From positions 1,488,001-1,552,000 of the forward strand of contig BAAHQB010000004.1 in the NCBI GenBank assembly GCA_054601695.1: DNA of 64,000 nt, in the 5' to 3' direction. Of the stretch, positions 1 through 44,135 are shown in pieces. The DNA comes from Amorphochlora amoebiformis (Eukaryota > Cercozoa > Chlorarachniophyceae). Position 1 is the stretch's first letter; each line of letters opens with the position of its first letter. Below the pieces are notes generated by a model. The model made no database searches. It was not told the origin of the DNA and was given only the letters and a program-made list of their open reading frames with translations. A program made the position numbers and the translations under genes.

Positions 1-90
1 TATATATATATAATATACATATTGTACAATATATTTGCATATAAATACATTTATACATATAATATATAACATATATATATGTATATATAC

Positions 91-127
<37 letters not shown>

Positions 128-310
128 GATATATTTAGTCTACCTCTGGTCTTAGCGCTACGCTTTGCAATGTGCTTTGTATAACCCATCGATGAACCCA
201 GCCGAGCTAAACCTCTATCCCTAACCCTATCCAGAATCCAAATCCATACCCTAACTTTCAGCTTAACCTTAAGCCTTAGCATGGTCTAACCCTAAGCTAA
301 ACAAATATGA
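1..310. other. No gene seen; TA repeat and degenerate CCCTAA-like tract
   Basis: Positions 1-130 are TA-rich microsatellite. Positions 190-295 contain scattered CCCTAACC-like hexamers mixed with other sequence, like decayed telomeric repeat. It may be an intron or 5' flank of the PARP-like gene. Confidence 0.4.
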
Positions 311-5190
<4,880 letters not shown>

Positions 5191-5344
5191 ATGTTAACGT
5201 ACCAAAACAAATGGAATAATAAATACACTGAAAAGAAGATGGATATCGACATGCGGAAGGCAATGCCTACAATCGACGAAAAGGACCCCAAATTTGGTCA
5301 CTCTCTAACACTAATATCGCGTACTATTAACACCGCTACTCACG
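5191..5344 (+). CDS. Candidate 5' exon of the DUF1349-like gene
   Basis: An open frame from ATG 5191 (alternative starts at 5239 and 5251) reads MDIDMRKAMPTIDEKDPKFG and on to THG, ending at a donor at 5345 (CACG|GTATTG) in phase 1. An internal donor after KFG (TTTG|GTCACT) is also phase 1. Phase 1 is exactly what the next supported exon at 6627 needs. The link rests only on phase, position and composition; the peptide matches nothing I recognise. The frame closes at TGA 5362-5364 if unspliced. Confidence 0.3.
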
Positions 5345-5394
5345 GTATTGTTTGGAATATATGACTTTGACTTACTCCTGCTAAATTAACTTGA

Positions 5395-5500
5395 CTATCC
5401 TCTGTCTCTACTTTCTATCCTCTTATCTATCGCTATCTATCCTCTTATCTATCGTTATCTATCCTTTATCTATCGATATTTATCCTTCATCTAATCCTTG
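5395..5500. repeat. Short degenerate tandem repeat, ~18 bp unit
   Basis: Copies of CTATCCTCTTATCTATCG and variants, about four to five units, in the presumed intron upstream of 6627. Confidence 0.75.
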
Positions 5501-5575
5501 TCGCTTAGCCTAGCGATTAATCCATTAGAGAGTATGTATGCACTAGTGGCAATACGTTACCATCAGACTATCTTC

Positions 5576-6423
<848 letters not shown>

Positions 6424-6626
6424 TGAAACATAACAGTATCAAGCTATCATATGTAGTCCCATACATACACTTACATGCAAATATCGACAAACATACTCTC
6501 TGCAAACAGGGACATACATCCACTCACATGAAAACAACAAATATGCCTCACGTAAAAAGCTCCATACATGCACTCCCGTGCAACATGGATATACATACAC
6601 TCACATCCAAGCATCGACACACACAG

Positions 6627-7053
6627 GTCAACTATGGTGGTTCAACAAGCCGGAATCCAGCAAATTTATCAAGGGAACTGGGATACAGGTATACGAAGTC
6701 GACCTCCTTACCTCACCCTTACCCCTAGCCTAAGCTTAATTGTACAAGTGTAATCCTCGCTTGTCAAGGTAAGCCCCTAGCATAAGCTTAACTGTGACTG
6801 TCTGTTGTGTAGGCAAGCCTAACCCTAACCCTAACCCGAACCGTAACCCTAACCCTAACCCTAACCCTAACCGTAACCCTAACCCTAACCCTAACCCTAG
6901 GTAAGCCCCAAGGCCGAAACGGACTTCTGGAGGAAGACGTATAGGTAATATGGATCATAGCAATTGGTCAATTTCAACCTTTGTATGGAATGTAGTGTAA
7001 CAAAATATTTATGTATATTACATGAATATATGATAGGTATGTATATTATACAG

Positions 7054-7150
<97 letters not shown>

Positions 7151-7243
7151 GTCTTTAGGAGCCCGGCACATTCGAGTATATCGGGACACGCTTTGGTTAC
7201 AGGTATTATATCTATGCGCGTATATACATATGCTTGTATATAC

Positions 7244-7303
<60 letters not shown>

Positions 7304-7318
7304 TTGTGTGTATATATA

Positions 7319-7382
<64 letters not shown>

Positions 7383-7483
7383 GTATATAATACGTATATA
7401 AATGTATATATAGTATATGTAATATATGTAAGCACACTTATAGTGAAAAAGAGCTTGCAACAACATGCATGTATGTATACTAA

Positions 7484-7551
<68 letters not shown>

Positions 7552-7588
7552 GTATGTATACATATATATTACAAAACAATAATATGCG

Positions 7589-7638
<50 letters not shown>

Positions 7639-7687
7639 ATTTTTATGTGTTATATATAATATTATATATATAATATATATATATGTA

Positions 7688-7743
<56 letters not shown>

Positions 7744-7867
7744 TCACATAGATATATACGCATACATATGTTTGTGTGTGTCTGGGGGGAGCTCGGGAAG
7801 GTGTTATAGCCTTTACTGTAGCTTTCTTTACCATATATATATATATATTATATATATATATATATAT

Positions 7868-7934
<67 letters not shown>

Positions 7935-7950
7935 CGGAATATATACAAAC

Positions 7951-7981
<31 letters not shown>

Positions 7982-7991
7982 CATATATATT

Positions 7992-8029
<38 letters not shown>

Positions 8030-8141
8030 CATTATTATAAGTTTACAGTTCATTTGTGTTTATATAAGTTTTAAAGTATATATCCAAGTAACACGTTGAT
8101 AGGCTTTCCTGCAGGATGGAACAAATGCCATGGAGAGGTAT

Positions 8142-8189
<48 letters not shown>

Positions 8190-8394
8190 TATGTACATAT
8201 ATATTTATATATATTTATGTATGTGTGTATGTGTATATACATGTGTATTATGTATATGTTTATATATATTATGTTATATGTGTATGTGTATATGTATGCA
8301 TATGTAATGTATGTGTGTATGTATACATATATATATATATAAAGATGTATAGATATATAAATGTGTATAGATATAATATGTAATAACACGTATA

Positions 8395-8447
<53 letters not shown>

Positions 8448-8592
8448 AATGTGTATGTATAAGTAGATGTATACATGATGTATTTCCATATAGATGTAAT
8501 ATGTGTATAATATACTTTAGGTAACCTTTTCCATCGATCCAAAGATTCTTTACGACCAAGCGGTATATACACAAATACCTCTCTCTGTGTAC

Positions 8593-8685
<93 letters not shown>

Positions 8686-8753
8686 ATATATATATATATA
8701 TATACATATACACATATATATATATAAGTATACGCATATAATATATATGTACA

Positions 8754-8820
<67 letters not shown>

Positions 8821-9358
8821 TACTTGCATACAGGGTATTATTGTATACATCGACCCGAAGAATTGGATAAAGGTATCTTATTACACATTCATACGTTATT
8901 ACGATATAAATACGATAAAGGTATCTTATTACACATTCATACGTTATTACGATATAAACACGATAAAGGTATCTTATTACACATTCATACGTTATTACGA
9001 TATAAACACGATAAAGGTATCTTATTACACATTCATACGTTATTACGATATAAACACGATAAAGGTATCTTATTACACATTCATACGTTATTACGATATA
9101 AACACGATAAAGGTATCTTATTACACATTCATACGTTATTACAATATAAACACGATAAAGGTATCTTATAACACAATCATACGTTATTACAATATAAACA
9201 CATATCTCATAATACTATACCTTTAATATATTCGCACTTTTCGCACATTTATAGGTATAAAGTATCAGTTTGCCGTATGTATATATAAATCTGGATTTAC
9301 ATTTATATACATACATACATATAAATATATATGTACATATTTATATATATACACACAC

Positions 9359-9404
<46 letters not shown>

Positions 9405-10105
9405 GTATGTATGTATGTATTATATATATGTACAAAAATATATATATATGTTGTTAACATAGTTTCATACGAGAAACTCTAGAAGGGAAGGCATAGGTAG
9501 TTAGCTACAAGGACATATATTATATAAGGCATAGGTAGTTAGCTAGAAGGACATATATTATATAAGGCATAGGTAGTTAGCTAGAAGGACATATTTTATA
9601 TAAGGCATAGGTAGTTAGCTACAAGGACATATATTATATAAGGCATAGGTAGTTAGCTACAAGGACATATATTATATAAGGCATAGGTAGTTAGCTACAA
9701 GGACATATTATATACGCCACTCCGACTACGCTTACATGCGCGACTAGCAAGTAGGCGTGTAATCGTCGGAACCCATGGGTTCCACAGGAAGAGAGGAAAA
9801 CAGTAAGAATAAGAGGTATGTATATGAGTAGAAACCAAAGGCATCCATAGTGTTAGTGATTCGTGATGATGCATGAATAGTAATTGAACGAGGCGAACAG
9901 ATAGGTACAACTTAAACGCCTCTGTTGAGAAATCTGAATAGTTAGGTATAAGTTGAAGGGGTCTGTTGAAAAAGGTGAATAGGCAGCTAGAACTTGAACG
10001 GCTCTCAAATCAAATGTGGCCTAACACTCAAACAAATGCAACATCGCTGTAATAACAACATATGTATATGTATGTGTATTTATAAATACACATATATACA
10101 TATGC

Positions 10106-10179
<74 letters not shown>

Positions 10180-10286
10180 GTATGTATACAGGCGGGCATC
10201 GAGATGGAGAAAGGGGTTCCACGTATGAGCTGCGTTGTCACTCAAGGACAAAGGTTTACAAACTAACTCAAAATATACATGTGTAG

Positions 10287-10334
<48 letters not shown>

Positions 10335-10369
10335 TATTTATTTGTATAATATATATATATATATTATTA

Positions 10370-10428
<59 letters not shown>

Positions 10429-10431
10429 TTT

Positions 10432-10499
<68 letters not shown>

Positions 10500-10533
10500 T
10501 TTTTATACACAGATTTAAAAATATATATATATT

Positions 10534-10568
<35 letters not shown>

Positions 10569-10682
10569 ATATACATATATACATATGTAATATACGTTCA
10601 TATATGTATATACTTTAATTAATGTGTTAAAACATATGTATATATACCTGCATACATATATACATACATACATGTGTATGTG

Positions 10683-10713
<31 letters not shown>

Positions 10714-11237
10714 ATGTATATATATTCACATATAAACAGTGAAGGATATGAATTAGTAACATAGTGTTGATTCTAGGTGTATGCTTCCAGCACGCTAATA
10801 AACATTAACTTTTTCTTATTTAAACCATCGTATCGTATTTGCACGAAAGACCTCAGGGATATATATGAGGCTAAGACTGGCTTCTAACCTGTCCGCCTGT
10901 TCACACATTCTACTTAGAGTAAAGAGTTGAAATATATTAACGTAAGAGTGTAGTGTTTGGACGTATTTCTTTCTACTTGGGTTGAATGTTTTGAAGGACA
11001 TGAAGTGAGAGACAGTTAGTTGGTAATAAGGTGTTGGCGTTTGTAACCTGTAGTGATTGGAGTTATTTCACCTGGAATCAAGATTTGAACGATATCAAAC
11101 TCAGACTTACTGCAAATCTCTACAAGAAGGGTTATATATATATATATATATTTTATATATAAATATATATATATGTATGTATATTTACATGTATATGTGT
11201 GTGTATGTATGGATGGCTATTCTTATTTTACAAATGT

Positions 11238-11283
<46 letters not shown>

Positions 11284-11306
11284 ACATTTACGTACATATA
11301 TGTATA

Positions 11307-11344
<38 letters not shown>

Positions 11345-11507
11345 TTAAAATATGTTAAAATCTGTATTATATATATATATATATATAATATATACGTCTG
11401 TGTAGTTTTTTTTATATATACATTGAAATATACATCGGTACATTACATGTTTATATGTTTCCATAGATATCCAAGTAGTTATCTTCCTATTCTCATTCAA
11501 AACTATT

Positions 11508-11541
<34 letters not shown>

Positions 11542-11565
11542 GTGTGTGTGTGTGTACATATATAC

Positions 11566-11613
<48 letters not shown>

Positions 11614-12440
11614 ATGTACGTACACCCTCAAAAATAGTTAATATCGACATAACGTATGTGATATAGACAATATAGTGGATTGCTTGATCGAGTACTACGA
11701 CGCGAAGAAACAGTGGCAGTTTCTCAGAGAAGCCCCTCTTCGTATCCCGTAAATATTTCCCTACATACATACATACTCACGCCACCTGATCTTTCATTTA
11801 CTCACCGAACCTCCCCAAACATCTTTCATTTCCCCACCGAAATCTCTCCGAATTTGTTGAGCAAAACATGTGTGTCTGTGTCTGTGTCTGTGTCTGTGTG
11901 CCTCATGATAAGCTATGATTTGTAGGGAGAAAGAGGTTGAGAAGGAGGAGATTAAAAGCGACATATGGCTCGGATGCATGTGTTGTGCTCCGCAGAAGAA
12001 ACTGGTATGTGTTTAACTATATGTTGTCCTTCGAAGAAATTGGTATGTGTATATTACCTTAAGTATGTGTTGTAATCTGGTATGTGTACATTACGTTAAG
12101 TATGTGATGTAATCTGGTATGTGTACATTACGTTAAGTATGTAATGTAATCTGGTATGTGTACGTTAAGCATGTGTTATCGGTTTGGAAGAAAGTGGTAT
12201 GTGTTTACGTTAACTATAAGTAAGTTGTCTCCTTCCAACAAAGTGGCATGTATTTATGTATATATTCAATTTACATACAAATATATATATGTACATATAT
12301 ACTATATTATATATGTATATATATATATATATATATTACATATATATATATATATATATCTACATATGTTTATATGTATATATATATATATACTCAAATA
12401 TATATATATATGTATATATATATATGTATATATATGTGTA

Positions 12441-12496
<56 letters not shown>

Positions 12497-12714
12497 TTTG
12501 TATATATAATATATATATTTAACATAATATATATGTATATATATACATATAAATATAAACATATCCATAGAAAGATACCTATATATACAGAATCTATTAC
12601 AGATATACATACAAATATATTGATGAATATTTACGAATCTGAATCAAATCCTAAGCAAGAATATATATACATATTCAGTGTATTACATATATACAATATA
12701 CATACATATTCACG

Positions 12715-12749
<35 letters not shown>

Positions 12750-12966
12750 ATATATATATATGTATACAATATATACATATATATACATATATATATATAT
12801 ATATGTATATATTTGTATTTAAAAAATTATACATGTGTGTATTTGCGTGTGGGTGTGATGATGATAAATAGAATAGTTACAAAAGTGGAATAAACCCTAG
12901 GCAAGCAAGCCGGAGAACAGTATGACTGCAACGTTTTCGCGCTTGACTGTTACTCAAATCAAATAA
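6627..12966 (+). CDS. DUF1349 / YesU-like beta-sandwich protein (5' end not certain)
   Basis: Exons: 6627-6688, 7159-7195, 8103-8137 (or from 8115), 8521-8562, 8834-8872, 10192-10253, 11054-11130, 11676-11748, 11926-12004, 12901-12966 (stop TAA 12964-12966); all phases agree, giving about 190 residues. Seen in order: [103 protein letters not shown]. The set YDQAG-[V/I]YID-NWIKAGIE-SCVVT-SDWS-R-CAP is the signature of DUF1349 concanavalin-like proteins (bacterial YesU, fungal 'regulation of enolase protein 1'). The molecular role of that family is poorly known, so I give no reaction. The DNA 7760-7835, which can be read as [13 protein letters not shown], lies in an intron in this model. The N-terminal exon is open; see 5191-5344. 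Confidence 0.88.
6826..6900. repeat. Interstitial telomere-like (CCCTAA)n tract
   Basis: About eleven CCCTAA units with a few CCGTAA variants, in the intron between exons at 6627 and 7159. It is flanked by ordinary intron sequence, so it is internal and not a chromosome end in this window. Confidence 0.95.
8873..9208 (+). repeat. 48-bp tandem array, 7 units, starting at a 5' splice site
   Basis: Units begin at 8873, 8921, 8969, 9017, 9065, 9113 and 9161. Each starts GTATCTTATTACACATTCAT and ends CGATAAAG, so every boundary reads ATAAAG|GTATCT, like the true exon end TGGATAAAG|GTATCT. The unit is 16 codons and stays open in the exon's frame. Confidence 0.97.
9488..9712 (+). repeat. ~38-39-bp tandem array, 6 units
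   Basis: Units contain GGCATAGGTAGTTAGCTACA then AGGACATATATTATATA. It lies in the same intron as the 48-bp array, with near-identical copies (CTAC/CTAG variant). It does not touch a splice site used in the gene model. Confidence 0.95.
12005..12245 (+). repeat. Donor-anchored degenerate tandem repeat
   Basis: The intron after exon 11926-12004 opens with repeats that restate the exon end and donor: GAAGAAACTG|GTATGTG, then GAAGAAATTGGTATGTG, later GGAAGAAAGTGGTATGTG, plus three ~42-bp units containing TAATCTGGTATGTGTACATT. Confidence 0.8.
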
Positions 12967-13943
12967 AAACAAAATCACACGAATGTTCCGGAATTCGCGA
13001 AAGAAGTTGAGTAGCACATGCGTACGCAACGAAAAATAGCCTCATGCAGACATACATTTAGTACACATGAAACGACTTACACACTTCTCAGACGTTACCC
13101 ACTGGAACATCAATATTCGGATCATTATTGGGCCAAAACTCTTAATTAGACCCACACCAACTAGACTGAGGTCCAGATTCGTGCATCCATTAGTACATAT
13201 CCCTAGATCCTTCTAGCCTTGTTTCAGTATATTGTATGCAAACTTTGTCTACATATATATTGACTCTCCGTATACATCTAGTACATAAATATTTTATTAC
13301 TAAAAGCCGAGCCGCACACATACATGTGCATGCACACTACAATGTACGTACGTACGTACTGTGACGCCTGCAGTACATTCACACATTGAAACATACGTGC
13401 ATATGTATATACGTACACATACTAGATATTTACTGATATTATACGTATCATGCATGACTAGTAATATGAACGACGGCTCGGACTCAGAACGGTTACAAAT
13501 ATCACTACAGTATCATCATGCTTATACCGTGGCGATGCATACTGTAGCATACACGGATATATCATGTATGCTCGCTAACGATATAAAAGTTACCTTTACA
13601 GTTACTACGAACGGCTAAAGTCTACGTGTACTACAACGTTGTACGTACAACTACTACATATGTATATATGTATGTGTAGTTTCAAATTTATACGTTTTGA
13701 CGTACATGCACATGCACATACTCTAGATACTAGACGTACACGACTTCACGTACGTACATACATGTATAATGTACATGTATGCAGGCACATATGTACTTAC
13801 TACTATGATGCGCACATGCCACAATTGATTCAATGATACCAAAATGGTGTACGTACGTACGTAGACAATTTAGACAAATTAGGCTAATGTAGGAGAGATT
13901 GTATCATCACAATAAGCTATCGCTGATTACTATGCTACGCTTA

Positions 13944-13985
<42 letters not shown>

Positions 13986-14550
13986 ACCGCGTCATAAGTC
14001 CGCATTCATCTATCACATATTAGACATAGTGGCCTAGATAGCTAGCTGGAATAGACTGCATACCGTATTATTAATGGTAATAGCAAGTAAAATGCAGTAA
14101 TAAGAACATGTAGATGCACGGCCTCTGACAATTCGCAGACATAATATACGATCAAACTAATTATTCGGAATCCGAATCTTAACCTAGATCCGAATTCGCG
14201 CAATGTAAAAAGGGCGGGCGGGCAGGCTGCACTATACTACGCTTGCTATTATTAGCATTCGACTACGGCCCCAGTTCCGTGTCCGGTATCCTTCAGGCTA
14301 AACCGCTTCGTGTCGTAGTCCGACGTGAATCCACTACTTGCTCTTGTTGGTATGTGTACTTAATGCACGGTCATCGTTAACAAATATGCCATGAATATGA
14401 GGGATGGATTCACAGTTTAGGCAGGTAGGATGTATGTAGATGGCCAGAAAATACACCAGTTGGAACTCTGTTGCGCGTGACTAGCTCTCTCGACGCAAAG
14501 GTGGTCGGGTACGATGTTGACACGCCTGAGCGTGCTCAGCCTCTCAGCCG
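12967..14550. other. Intergenic, no supported gene; TACGTACG-rich
   Basis: Moderate GC, short palindromic strings such as ACGTACGTAC near 13345, 13750 and 13850, and one (TA)n tract at 13947-13980. Open frames here (for example 13361-13618 and 13639-13836) have no splice logic or recognisable motif. GT-type glycosyltransferase sequence begins further on. Confidence 0.5.
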
Positions 14551-33429
<18,879 letters not shown>

Positions 33430-33929
33430 CTAATAAATCTTATTCACCAGAGCCCAAGGAGAAAACTTCTTGGAACTGCGGATCATGTCAAGAGCCTGAA
33501 ATTTTTATGGATACGAATTAATCAATCATTCGCATACGTAAGACAGATTCAATGAACACCATGAACATCGGGATTGTTTGTTCACACATTTATACATATG
33601 AATTGTATAATACATATGAATACATGTAAAACGAAGACATGATAACGTACAAGAGAGAACCCATAGATCGATAACACTTTATGGTCTCACCACGCTTTAT
33701 GGTCTCACTCACCACGCTAACGATATCCTCAAAAGGGTGAGTTTTGTTGTTATTACCGAAAGCACGTCATGGCATGTGACGAACTGAGAATCGTCCTTGG
33801 GCATCATTTCCTGAGCGATCTTGTAGAACGACTCGCACTGGGTCTGGTCATTCGGTATCATATTATTTACATTACCCATCCTGGTCATGCCACTAATCTT
33901 TACATCGTCTACCTTACTGTACTTGAGAA

Positions 33930-33961
<32 letters not shown>

Positions 33962-34870
33962 AATAACATTAAGGAATTCACTCACATCGTCTTTACAATT
34001 CAGCGGAAGAGTCCGATCAGAACAAACCAAAATGAAGGGAGAATAAAAGGAAAATTACCAGGCTGAGAATTCGCTGAGCAGGGTCCGTATCGTTAAGCTT
34101 GACAAGGCTCGGGGAGATCTTCTTTCCCTCAAACTCATGGATGTGGGAGAAGGCCTTTGTTTAAACAAACATCGATCTCATCTCACACATTGAATGAACA
34201 TTTCAGCTTTCTCAAATAATGAATGAACATCTCTCATCTTACTCACATATTGCAAATGTCTAGAATCCAGCCCCGTGTAATCCATTTACTCTACCAGTTG
34301 TTCCAACTTACCAGGAACATAGCATCAAAGGTGCGCTTGGGGCAATCGGTAGTGGCAGACCAGTAGTCGGATTCCTGGGCGCAATCAACAGGCGTACGGT
34401 CCTCTCGGGGGGGCTCGAGCTGCATCTCTGAGTCACTGATAATCATCAAAGTACGGACGGAATCGGTCAATTTGTGTCTCAGCTATGAGAAGGTAGAGAT
34501 AAGTGGAAGTTAGAAATTACGTGGCGGTGAAGGTGAAGCAGCATCCCTTGAGTAAAGAAGTGTCAACCATGGTCTTGTTCATCTGAGCCATGGCAGTGGC
34601 GTTCACGGCCATGGCGATAGGGGCTTCAACTGTAGAGTTGGCAACCGGGGCCTCGGGCTGCAGCAAGAAAAAGGAATGTTAGATGGCAATCGATCCTCTG
34701 GAATCATTTCACAAACTTCATCTCCGTACTTCCTCATCTCGACAACATTCTCAACAAGTTCCCTATTATCTAACTGAGTATATTTCACGAACCTGGACAA
34801 CAGCCACCTCGGTGTGGATGCTGCGGTGCGCAGAGACCGACGAAGCAAGGAGAGACAGAACGAAGATCAT
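33430..34870 (-). CDS. Secreted protein of unknown family, 6 exons, 235 residues
   Basis: Exons (5' to 3' on the minus strand): 34870-34793, 34657-34521, 34477-34312, 34154-34059, 33921-33757, 33495-33430 (stop TAG). Phases agree and the total is 236 codons. Residues 1-14 (MIFVLSLLASSVSA) form a clear signal peptide with an AXA-like cleavage site before HRSIHTE. N-glycosylation sequons occur at NST, NAT, NKT and NDT. Cysteines at residues 65-66 (GCCF) and in CAQES, DCPKR, QCES and TCHD suggest disulphides in an extracellular domain. No family is recognised. Unlike its neighbours, the introns are short (43-261 bp) and only one holds a real TA tract (33931-33957). Intron 33922-34058 could hide a small extra exon (TLPLNCKDD), but it lacks an AG acceptor. 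Lumenal or extracellular location is inferred from the signal peptide. Confidence 0.8.
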
Positions 34871-35304
34871 GAGTCGGGAGGGCTCTGGGCACGATGGAAT
34901 CTGTCACCTCTTTCGACGATCCCTCTCCATCTTGCTAATTGCTTTTCCCAAATTTTCGGCTAGGATACACGTATATCGTTGGTATCGTTCCGACTGTTTC
35001 ATACCGAGGAATTAAACATTTCCAATATTCGAATATTCTATGTAGCATATCGTCAACGCATATTTTTCGATAGTGAAACCGCTTATAGTACTGTAACGGC
35101 AGAGTGACTGCAGTGAAACCGCTGGCGGTAGTGTAACGGCACAATGACGTGAGGCGTGGTGAAATGGCTATGGCATCAGACATTGGAGGGGACTTGTGTA
35201 AGTATATCTGACGGTCTAAACAAAAGATGAGTGTGAGTGTGTCGTGTGTGTAACAACACCCAGACCGGTAGCTGTGTCACATCCGTTTTACCTCGTCTGC
35301 GTAC

Positions 35305-35405
35305 CCCTGTCATGTCACACACTCCTGTCATGGTCATGTCACACACTCCTGTCATGGTCATGTCACACACTCCTGTCATGGTCATATCACACACTCCTGT
35401 CATAC
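35305..35405. repeat. 24-bp tandem array, 4 units
   Basis: Units CACACTCCTGTCATGGTCAT then GTCA, open in frame as SHTPVMVM on the plus strand. No gene model uses it. Confidence 0.93.
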
Positions 35406-35469
35406 CCATTTTGCCCCTCACTATGTCCCGTCACACCCATTTTGCCCGTCACCATACATATATACATAA

Positions 35470-35640
<171 letters not shown>

Positions 35641-35703
35641 ATATTTTTATAAATATACAACATAATATATTAAATAAATACACACACACATATATATATA
35701 CAT

Positions 35704-35735
<32 letters not shown>

Positions 35736-35795
35736 GTATACATGTATACATTCTTATTATTATTATTAGTATATACACGTGCACACACGCATAAC

Positions 35796-35900
<105 letters not shown>

Positions 35901-36043
35901 AATGTATATATAAATATATATATATACACGCATATATATGTAAAAATATGAAAGTTTTAAAATTTTGTAATTTTATTTAACACTTCTATACTTATATTAA
36001 TATTAAATATATGGTACATATTTATGGAAACATATGTATATAT

Positions 36044-36097
<54 letters not shown>

Positions 36098-36478
36098 ATC
36101 ATACAGCAATATGATCCCTTAGCTCGAGGTCGCAATCTGTCATGCTAGCATTCACCAGCTGTAAAACATGTTTGTGGAAACATGCTTGTAACATGCTTCT
36201 AACATTATTGTAACATGGTTACAACATGATTGTAACATGGTTGTAACATGGTGAAAACGCAAGAGATGACCATTGGATGCGAAGCTTTTCTGTCATGCTG
36301 TCGTACATGTACATGTACATGCATGTACAATCCGGGTGCTTGTTGAGCTTACATTTATATTCAACTTTAATATCAACAAAAGTCTTTTCTATCATAAAAA
36401 TTACTTGCACATGCATAATCATTTTTATCATACCAAATTATTTAATATGTACACATATATACATATATACATACACAC

Positions 36479-36520
<42 letters not shown>

Positions 36521-36631
36521 TATATATATGTATATTATATATTTATATGTGTGTATATATATATATATACACTATGATATAGTATTTATATTGGTACATG
36601 TGCATAAAATACATATTCAGATTATATAAAT

Positions 36632-36698
<67 letters not shown>

Positions 36699-37022
36699 CA
36701 AATATATTTATATATATTCGTAAACATACATACAAACTTACATATTCACGTGCACGTAATTATGTATATGTAATAGAAATAAATATATATATATTTACAT
36801 ATAGTACATGTAGTGTAAATAGTATGTAAATACATCGAGTATGATACAGTTATGTACATTTTGTGTGAGCGGATAGTATTATACGGTAATTTATACCTGT
36901 ATTTACGGGAAGGGGAACAATTTCAGAGTATAATGCTGCACACCTACACACATCTATATTTATATATGTCTTGAACATATGCTATAGAATATTTTTACAT
37001 AATACATACATACATACATACA

Positions 37023-37086
<64 letters not shown>

Positions 37087-37733
37087 CATACACATACATA
37101 TATATACAACAATACATCATATATAATTATATCGCACTCGAAGGATCTTACCTAACTCTGGACATCGTTTGCCATGCCGATAAGTAGACTCTGTTGACTC
37201 AATGGGCACTGATGAGGTTTCTGGAATAGGATATGTGACATATGCATGTCAGACACGTGTCACCATGAGGTGCTCCTAGGAAAAGTCTCCTTACTGTTTG
37301 ACCTCCGGCAAATAGGCCAGGGTGTTGCCTTGTTTGGTCTTGTTTGGTCGTATTTGTAGGTTTATACCATTTAGTATTGGTTTTCAGACGACGTGTTGAA
37401 CAAACTAATAACACTCAGCACCATCCAACGCGCCCCAAATAACTAGAAAAAAAATGCCCTCAACCCAACACAATTAAAAGCCACCCAGCGTCGCCAGACA
37501 CAAGACCCAGCCCAACCCACCCCACCCCAACACTAGCCAACAGTAGCCAACAGTAGCCAACGCAAGCCAATGAGCGAAACATCCCCAAACAAGCCCCTCA
37601 ACACATGCCTAGGCAACATAAGCCAATCGCAGCACAAAGACACGTAAACCCAAGATAACCCAGTCGAACAGAAGCCAAAACAAAGTATGAAAGCAAATTA
37701 AACAGGCAAACAAGCAAGACAAGGCGATACAAC

Positions 37734-43699
<5,966 letters not shown>

Positions 43700-43740
43700 T
43701 ATTCTATATAAATATATATATATATATACTAAAGTTTACA

Positions 43741-43992
43741 TTGATGCTTATGCGTGCTCTGCATAGACTGATTTGCACCGTACTCTCAGTTGCTAAGTTG
43801 CGTCAGAAGGTTCATGCTATCCGTGCTCGGAAAAGCATCAAAACTGGTACTAGTGACAACGTTCCAGAATTTGATTCAAAAGATACCAAAAAAAGAGGAA
43901 CTACGCAAACACCAAAAAAGGAAACTCTAGAAGCAAAAGAAGAGGGCAGAAGGGTAAAACTTGCTGGAGGGATCATCACAGCTATAACCTAA
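43741..43992 (+). CDS. Possible further exon of the four-helix protein gene
   Basis: Two frames are open. One (from ATG 43741, or after a CAG at 43788 in phase 1) is Lys/Arg-rich: KLRQKVHAIRARKSIKTG and on to TAA 43990-43992. The other (phase 0 after the same CAG) reads LLSCVRRFMLSVLGKASKLV and ends at TAG near 43930. Either would need a donor inside 43600-43680. Not resolvable from sequence alone. Confidence 0.3.
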   Translation: MMLMRALHRLICTVLSVAKLRQKVHAIRARKSIKTGTSDNVPEFDSKDTKKRGTTQTPKKETLEAKEEGRRVKLAGGIITAIT

Positions 43993-44135
43993 ATCACCTC
44001 TTGTTATAGGTAAACCTAGACTACCCTAGTACCTAAAACCTAGTCCTCGATAAAAGCTCGAAAAATTCAATATAATAAGGATCCTACACGTAAACTTATT
44101 GCTAAATTAACCACAGCTAGACAATCCAGGCAATT

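Noticed and set aside
6826-6900. Chromosome end
   Set aside because: The CCCTAA tract is short and lies inside an intron with coding exons on both sides.
7760-7835. Exon encoding [16 protein letters not shown]
   Set aside because: It has no matching donor, and exons 7159-7195 and 8103-8137 join directly in phase, giving the expected DUF1349 sequence without it.
8873-9208. CRISPR-like direct repeats (also 17926-18460 and 28970-29370)
   Set aside because: Units are contiguous without unique spacers, lie inside eukaryotic introns, and have no cas genes nearby.
11794-11979. Minus-strand frame with HRHRHRH repeat
   Set aside because: Overlaps the DUF1349 exons on the other strand and reads a (TCTGTG)n tract.
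34603-34848. 81-residue minus-strand frame starting MLRRSLRTAAST
   Set aside because: Out of frame with the signal-peptide exon and with exon 2 of the secreted-protein gene, which chain perfectly by phase.
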